Assembly: GCA_965116785.1 (NCBI GenBank)
Contig: OZ220731.1
Location: 3,720,001-3,784,000, forward strand
Source of the DNA: Bin87 sp965116785
GTDB lineage: Bacteria > Chloroflexota > Dehalococcoidia > Lucifugimonadales > UBA3495
Direction: 5' to 3'
Length of the DNA: 64,000 nucleotides
Shown here: piece by piece, positions 59,913 to 64,000 of the stretch
How positions within the stretch are numbered: position 1 is the first letter of the stretch
Layout: every line of letters begins with the position of its first letter
Program-made: the position numbers and the translations under genes
The notes under the pieces: generated by a model
Database searches by the model: none
Told to the model about the DNA's origin: nothing
The model's input: only the letters and a program-made list of their open reading frames with translations

Positions 59913-61052
59913 CTAATACCTCTCCCACAACCGCCCCCACTCCGTTTTCAGCGCCTTGCGCACCCGGCCCTTCCCGATGGTGTTCAGCCAGTAGCCGTTG
60001 TGGTAGATGTTGCTGGCGGTGTAGGCCCAGGCGGCGATGGGGGAGCGGAGCAGGGCGTTCTCCAGGGGCTTGAGCGGACCCCAGTAGATCATCTTCTGGC
60101 CGCGGCTGGCGAAGGTGTTCTCGTTGTCGGCGAAGTTCCAGTTGACCCGGCTGATGTCCGGCTCGTCGCCCACCACCTCGATGTCGCGCAGGTCGCCCAC
60201 GCCCAGGCCGCGCTCGTGGGCCAGACGGATGAACTTGAGGGACAGCGGGTCGAAGCCCATCATCGACGCGACCACCGCGTCCACGGCCACCTGGTCGGCG
60301 CCGGCCACGATGCGGTTCTTGATGTGCCAGCGCATGGCGCGCGGACCCGGCCCGTCGCCGGCGAAGGTGCCATCGGTGACGGCGAAGATGCCGGGGTGTA
60401 TCTCCTGCTGGATCGCCAGCAGGTCCACCAGCGTCTCGTGGATCACCGAGTGGGTCCAGTGGCGCTTGCGGTGGAGCAGGCCGCCGAAGGCGTTCTTCAT
60501 CGCGCCGGTCATGGTGGTGAAAACGTGGGTCTTCATCGTCGGCAGATGCACGATGTTCTTGCCGGCGAAGATTTCAGGTATCTCGATGCCCTCGGGATAG
60601 ATATCGTCCAGGACCAGCATTTCGGCTTTGGGTTCGTACAATACCCACGGCTCGGGCGGAGTGTCCAGGTGATGCGTGCGCAGGCTGTATTTGTCCTGCA
60701 CCGGCTTGTGCTTGTTGTTGACCTCTCCCTCGTAGGAGTCGACGACCACCGTGCCGTTGTGGGCGGCGATGAGGTCGCGATGCCCCATATTGTGCAGCCC
60801 CTGTACCACTCCCTCCAGCTGCCACGGCGTCGTCGAGCACCCGGGGTACCAGTGCTGCCAGGAGATGTTGATCTTCAGCAGCGTCTCGTGTTCCGGCGAC
60901 AGGACCGACTCCGCACCGGCGAGGCGCATCGCCCGCTCCACGTCCTCCAGCACCGTCTCCGGCGTGGTGGCGACGACCGATACCACGGGCGTTCCCGTGC
61001 TTCGACCGCCCGCCGCCTCTACTGCTGTCCCCAACTGCTCTGCCGTAGTCAT
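59913..61052 (-). CDS. DUF362 domain protein
   Basis: A 379-aa protein with the DUF362 domain, which is often found with iron-sulphur clusters; here no CxxCxxC ferredoxin motif is seen. LLKINISWQHWYPGCSTTPW, NIVHLPTMKTHVFTTMTGAM and KNAFGGLLHRKRHWTHSVIH are the family's core blocks, and GADQVAVDAVVASMMGFDP follows. Function is not known for the family. ATG at 61052 is used. Lies alone between the Septu-like pair and the LLM gene. Confidence 0.88.
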   Translation of the reverse strand: MTTAEQLGTAVEAAGGRSTGTPVVSVVATTPETVLEDVERAMRLAGAESVLSPEHETLLKINISWQHWYPGCSTTPWQLEGVVQGLHNMGHRDLIAAHNGTVVVDSYEGEVNNKHKPVQDKYSLRTHHLDTPPEPWVLYEPKAEMLVLDDIYPEGIEIPEIFAGKNIVHLPTMKTHVFTTMTGAMKNAFGGLLHRKRHWTHSVIHETLVDLLAIQQEIHPGIFAVTDGTFAGDGPGPRAMRWHIKNRIVAGADQVAVDAVVASMMGFDPLSLKFIRLAHERGLGVGDLRDIEVVGDEPDISRVNWNFADNENTFASRGQKMIYWGPLKPLENALLRSPIAAWAYTASNIYHNGYWLNTIGKGRVRKALKTEWGRLWERY

Positions 61053-61079
61053 CAAAGGTCACCGTTCCGGGTTATGGCA

Positions 61080-61145
61080 TGGATGTACAGGATAGACAGG
61101 ATGATCGTTTTCCTTGATCCCGTTTATCCTGAATATCCATGCAAA
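61080..61145. repeat. Palindromic ACAGGATAGACAGGAT / CCGTTTATCCTG repeat
   Basis: ATGTACAGGATAGACAGGAT near 61082 faces GATCCCGTTTATCCTGAATA near 61115, with CATGGAT/ATCCATG at the ends. It is the second copy of the repeat at 27565-27690, and one arm also occurs near 51060. Confidence 0.55.
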
Positions 61146-61146
61146 T

Positions 61147-62268
61147 TCACTTGTTGCGAAAATGAGGTATGACGTATTCGCCGAAGAGGCGAATGGAATT
61201 CATCACTTCATCATGGGAGGCATGTCCGGCCTGGAAGATGGGCATGATCTCGTCGACGCCCATAGCCTCGAACTCCTCGATGACGCGGATGCACGCGTCG
61301 GGGTCGCCCACGCAGTAGCCGCCGCCGGCCAGCAGTTCCTCCGGCGTGGGCGGTTTCTGCTGTTGCGGATCCTCCGACGGCCGCTGCGGCCCGCCGCCCC
61401 GCACGGCGCCGCCCTGAACGTAGAAGCGGTACTCATCGGGCACCGCGTCAGGGTCAACGCCGGCCCATTCCAGCACGAACCGCTGACGGCTCTGCTCCAG
61501 GTACCACGCCGCGACTTCCGCGCCCTTCTGTCGCGCACGGGCATCGTCCTCGTCGCAGAACCCGATTGTGGATGCGACCACCTGCCGGTTGGTGAAGCGA
61601 CCGACGGGGTTGGCGTTCTCGATGGCTTCGTAGTAGGCGTTCACTAGCCCGCGGGTCTTGTCGGTTCCGCCGAGGGTGTTCACCAGGCAACCCACCCCCA
61701 GCTGGCCGGCCAGGCGGAAGGTGTCCTCCTGGGTGCACGCCATCCACAGGGGAGGATGGGGTTGTTGCAATGGCTTCGGGATGACTTCGCGGGGCGGGAT
61801 CTGCCAGTTCTCGCCGTCGTGGCTGAACACTTCGTCGCACCACATGCGGGGCAGGCACTCGAGGGTCTCGACCATCATGCTCTGGGTCTGGGCCACGTCG
61901 GTTCCGAAGGGCGTGAGCTGGTAGGGGCCCTTGGTGCGGCCCACGCCCACGTCCACGCGGCCGTCGCTCAGGATGTCCAGGGTGGACGCCCGCGCCGCCA
62001 CATGCAACGGGTGATGCACCGGAGCCAGCACCACGCCGAACCCCAGGCGAATTTTCTTCGTGTGCTGGGCCATCACCGCCAGCATCACCTCCGGCGCCGA
62101 CGAGTGGGCAAACTCGGTGAGGAAGTGGTGCTCCACCAGCCACACTCGTTCGAACCCCATTTCCTCGGCGTACTGGACCTGTTTCACCGCGTTCCACAGC
62201 GTGTCGTACTCCGCGGTGTCCGTCCACGGGCGAGGCATCTGCAACTCATAGAACATCCCGAACTTCAT
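61147..62268 (-). CDS. LLM-class flavin-dependent oxidoreductase
   Basis: A 373-aa luciferase-like protein: MKFGMFYELQMPRPW, EMGFERVWLVEHHFLTEFAH, KIRLGFGVVLAPVHHPLHV, LSDGRVDVGVGRTKGPYQL and IPKPLQQPHPPLWMACTQED follow the family pattern. A Gly/Pro-rich segment near residues 290-320 is an insertion. Expected cofactor FMNH2 or F420H2. An SDR dehydrogenase gene precedes it by 42 bp on the same strand, so the two may act on one pathway. Confidence 0.9.
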   Translation of the reverse strand: MKFGMFYELQMPRPWTDTAEYDTLWNAVKQVQYAEEMGFERVWLVEHHFLTEFAHSSAPEVMLAVMAQHTKKIRLGFGVVLAPVHHPLHVAARASTLDILSDGRVDVGVGRTKGPYQLTPFGTDVAQTQSMMVETLECLPRMWCDEVFSHDGENWQIPPREVIPKPLQQPHPPLWMACTQEDTFRLAGQLGVGCLVNTLGGTDKTRGLVNAYYEAIENANPVGRFTNRQVVASTIGFCDEDDARARQKGAEVAAWYLEQSRQRFVLEWAGVDPDAVPDEYRFYVQGGAVRGGGPQRPSEDPQQQKPPTPEELLAGGGYCVGDPDACIRVIEEFEAMGVDEIMPIFQAGHASHDEVMNSIRLFGEYVIPHFRNK

Positions 62269-62310
62269 GGCGAATATCCTTTGGACTTGTTTGTCAGCGT
62301 ACTGTCAATT

Positions 62311-63093
62311 CTACAACGCCGTCCAACCACCATCGACGACCAGCAGGTGGCCAGTGGTGGCTGCGGCAGAATCGCTGGCCAGATAGATCGCCGCGCCCAC
62401 CAGTTCCTCCGGGTCCATGCGCCGGCCCAGGGGCATCTTGATGGCCAACTCGGCACGCACTTCGTCGGCGTCGCGGTCGTCGGCTTCGAGCAGCCCCGGC
62501 GTGGTCGTCGGCCCGGGGCCGATGGCGTTGACGGTGATGCCATGCTGCGCCCATTCCAGCGCCAGCACGCGGGTCAGGTTCGCGAGCCCGCCCTTGCTGG
62601 CGCAGTAGGCGGCGCGGTTCACGGCGCCCACCAGCGCCATCTGCGACGCGATGTTGATGATCCGGCCAAACCCGTTGGGGATCATGATGCGAGCGGCGGC
62701 CTGGGAGCAGAAGAACGCCCCCTTCAGATTGGTGTCTATCACCGCGTCCCAGTCTTCCTCGGTGACCTCCAGCGCGGGGGCACGGCGGCGGATGCCGGCG
62801 TTGTTTACCAGGATGTCCAGTCCGCCGAGATCGTCCGCCATGCGTCGAATGGTCGGCCTGATTTCGGGAACATCCTGTACGTCCAGATCGCCGGCCAGCC
62901 CCACCTGTCCCTCGTTGCGGATGCGCATGACCACATTCGACAGTCCTTCCCACGACTCGTCCGATGCCATGTCGGTTACGGCAACGTCCGCGCCGGCCTG
63001 CGCCAGTCCGACGGCCAGCGTCGCCCCGATCCCTCGGGCAGCGCCGGTCACCAGCGCCTTTCGTCCCGTCAAATCCAATCCTGCGAAGGGCAT
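62311..63093 (-). CDS. SDR-family NAD(P)-dependent oxidoreductase
   Basis: A 260-aa classical short-chain dehydrogenase. LVTGAARGIGATLAVGLAQA (TGxxxGxG at 16-23), ILVNNAG (94-100), catalytic Ser150 in INIASQM, and Tyr163/Lys167 in YCASK are complete. The first-strand region and DMASDES leave NADH or NADPH preference open. GPGPTTTPG and PLGRRMDPEELVGAAIYLAS are typical C-terminal motifs of the 3-oxoacyl/gluconate-type branch. Co-directional with the downstream LLM gene (42 bp). Confidence 0.93.
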   Translation of the reverse strand: MPFAGLDLTGRKALVTGAARGIGATLAVGLAQAGADVAVTDMASDESWEGLSNVVMRIRNEGQVGLAGDLDVQDVPEIRPTIRRMADDLGGLDILVNNAGIRRRAPALEVTEEDWDAVIDTNLKGAFFCSQAAARIMIPNGFGRIINIASQMALVGAVNRAAYCASKGGLANLTRVLALEWAQHGITVNAIGPGPTTTPGLLEADDRDADEVRAELAIKMPLGRRMDPEELVGAAIYLASDSAAATTGHLLVVDGGWTAL

Positions 63094-63170
63094 ACCACTC
63101 TCCTAAGTGTCGTGATGCGCCGAATGAGACGCTCGCGAGTGTCCCGGCATTATAGCGATGGCGGCGATTT

Positions 63171-63180
63171 GCTATACTGA
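63171..63180 (+). promoter_or_regulatory. Extended -10 promoter of the coiled-coil nuclease-like gene
   Basis: TTTGCTATACTG with TATACT at 63173-63178. It lies about 15 bp before the first ATG (63193) and about 38 bp before the second (63217), which has a better ribosome site (AAGGTG). Confidence 0.45.
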
Positions 63181-63192
63181 TTCCGCAGGCAT

Positions 63193-63960
63193 ATGGCCTC
63201 GTCAGAAGGTGTGCACATGGTCTCGCCAGAATCTAACGAAGCGGATCTCGAAAACCGGGGCGCGGATGGTCCGGATGAAGAACTCACGGATCGTCAGATT
63301 GTTGACGCCTTGCAGCAACTGAACCGGCAACTGGCTGAGCAAGGCCGGCAACTGGCTGAGCAAGGCCGGCGACAGGCTGAACAGGGCCAGCAGCTGACTG
63401 AACAAGGCCGGCAACAGGCTGAAATACGTCAGCAACAGGCTGAGACCAATCGGCAACTGGCTGAAACCAACCGGCGACAGGCTGAACTGAGACGGGAGTT
63501 CGTTGAGCGTACTGACAAGATGGATGTCCACCTTGCCTATCTCCGGGGAGCCCATGCCATAAATGCGGCACAGCGGAACGCCAGTCTGATTGCTGACGAT
63601 ATGGGCTATCAGATGATCCTACAGTTACCGCGGGAGGAACTGATCGGCTTTTCCAACATGGCGCGAGGAGTTGGCAAGCCAGAGGGCGACGTGAAGAGTT
63701 TCCGAGAAGCGGATTTGGTATTGTTGGCGCGTGACGATAGCGGTCACCCCACGTACATCGCAGTAGAGGCATCGTACACCGTATCCGGCAGAGATATTAG
63801 ACGGGCCAGACGGAATGCTGAATACCTTCAAGAGCTCACCGGCTTGTCGGCCAAAGGCGCGGTGGCCGGTGTTGAAATAGCGCAGGGGCGCGAGCAGAAT
63901 GCCATAACCGATGGGGTGCATTGCTATCACATCCCGGTCCGAGACTTGGAGTCGGATTGA
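63193..63960 (+). CDS. Coiled-coil protein with a PD-(D/E)XK-like C-terminal domain
   Basis: A 255-aa protein. Residues about 42-100 are a heptad series (QLAEQGR and variants such as QLAETNR) encoded by 21-bp direct repeats, a long coiled coil. The C-terminal domain has READLVLLARDDSGHPTYIA and VEASYTVSGRDIRRARR, with the D-x(n)-ExS and basic helix order of restriction-endonuclease-like folds, and LSAKGAVAGVEIAQG. It resembles Uma2 proteins in architecture but not closely in sequence. The start may be ATG 63217. Function unknown; nuclease activity is inference. Confidence 0.78.
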   Translation: MASSEGVHMVSPESNEADLENRGADGPDEELTDRQIVDALQQLNRQLAEQGRQLAEQGRRQAEQGQQLTEQGRQQAEIRQQQAETNRQLAETNRRQAELRREFVERTDKMDVHLAYLRGAHAINAAQRNASLIADDMGYQMILQLPREELIGFSNMARGVGKPEGDVKSFREADLVLLARDDSGHPTYIAVEASYTVSGRDIRRARRNAEYLQELTGLSAKGAVAGVEIAQGREQNAITDGVHCYHIPVRDLESD

Positions 63961-64000
63961 CGGCTACACGGTTGAGACGCGGATCACGAGCTGATCGAGC

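Noticed and set aside
59781..61172. A 463-aa plus-strand frame
   Set aside because: It is antisense to the DUF362 gene, whose family motifs are clear.
63310..63500. Possible CRISPR array from regular 21-bp repeats
   Set aside because: Units are contiguous without spacers and code in frame for heptads.

Overview
This is a GC-rich bacterial chromosome segment with mostly short intergenic gaps and genes on both strands. The gene mix suggests an aerobic or facultative Chloroflexota (SAR202/Dehalococcoidia-like) genome: several luciferase-like flavin oxidoreductases, TrmI, FtsH with HflK/HflC, an Ldh2-type dehydrogenase, a copper nitrite reductase relative, and five Uma2-type PD-(D/E)XK proteins. 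This placement is inferred from gene content; no rRNA or tRNA gene was seen to confirm it, and no CRISPR array was seen.

Layout. 0-6 kb: an enoyl-CoA hydratase-like gene, a decayed 1-kb stretch, an alpha/beta hydrolase, a ferritin-like/LLM oxidoreductase pair and a dead DDE transposase. 6-18.6 kb: a Uma2 protein with a heptad-repeat tail, aldehyde dehydrogenase with a lipoprotein serine protease, a Fic protein, trmI, an AcuC-like deacetylase, a duplicated-domain lipoprotein, a nirK-like gene split by an in-frame TAG, and a class III aminotransferase. 18.6-19.4 kb: a PIN toxin/antitoxin pair. 19.4-28.75 kb: a long minus-strand cobalamin locus (cobC, cobD, cbiB, cobS, cobT, cobO, cbiA) with two Uma2 genes inside it. 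Upstream lie a sigma70-like promoter, a cobalamin riboswitch, an intrinsic terminator, and then, as first gene, a small protein resembling the HutX/ChuX/HemS haem-handling fold.

28.8-40.7 kb: a nucleotidyltransferase-HEPN fusion, asparaginase, ftsH with hflK-hflC, two more Uma2 genes, a HpcH/HpaI aldolase, an M16 peptidase, an MBL hydrolase and a Phd-like antitoxin. 40.7-43.6 kb is a small plastic zone: an IS982-like element with a 5-bp target duplication cuts a membrane protein gene in two, and short decayed copies of neighbouring gene ends lie on both sides, next to a two-gene HEPN module. 43.6-50.7 kb: M42 peptidase, Ldh2 dehydrogenase, an AsnC-type domain protein, an AAA ATPase/DUF4276 pair, an LLM oxidoreductase and a PIMT-like methyltransferase. 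50.7-56.3 kb: three copies of a dispersed palindromic repeat between two unknown proteins and a histidine kinase followed by two single-domain response regulators. 56.3-64 kb: an unknown 412-aa protein, a Septu-like AAA ATPase/HNH pair, a DUF362 protein, an LLM oxidoreductase, an SDR dehydrogenase and a coiled-coil/PD-(D/E)XK-like protein.

The functional themes are corrinoid synthesis under B12 control, membrane protein quality control (FtsH/HflKC), flavin/NAD(P) redox enzymes of unknown substrate, and a dispersed set of defence or toxin-like modules (Fic, PIN/antitoxin, HEPN, AAA/DUF4276, Septu-like). The most promising new-biology candidates are the HutX-like protein under the B12 riboswitch, the AAA/DUF4276 pair, the Uma2 proteins embedded in the cobalamin operon, and the amber-interrupted nirK.
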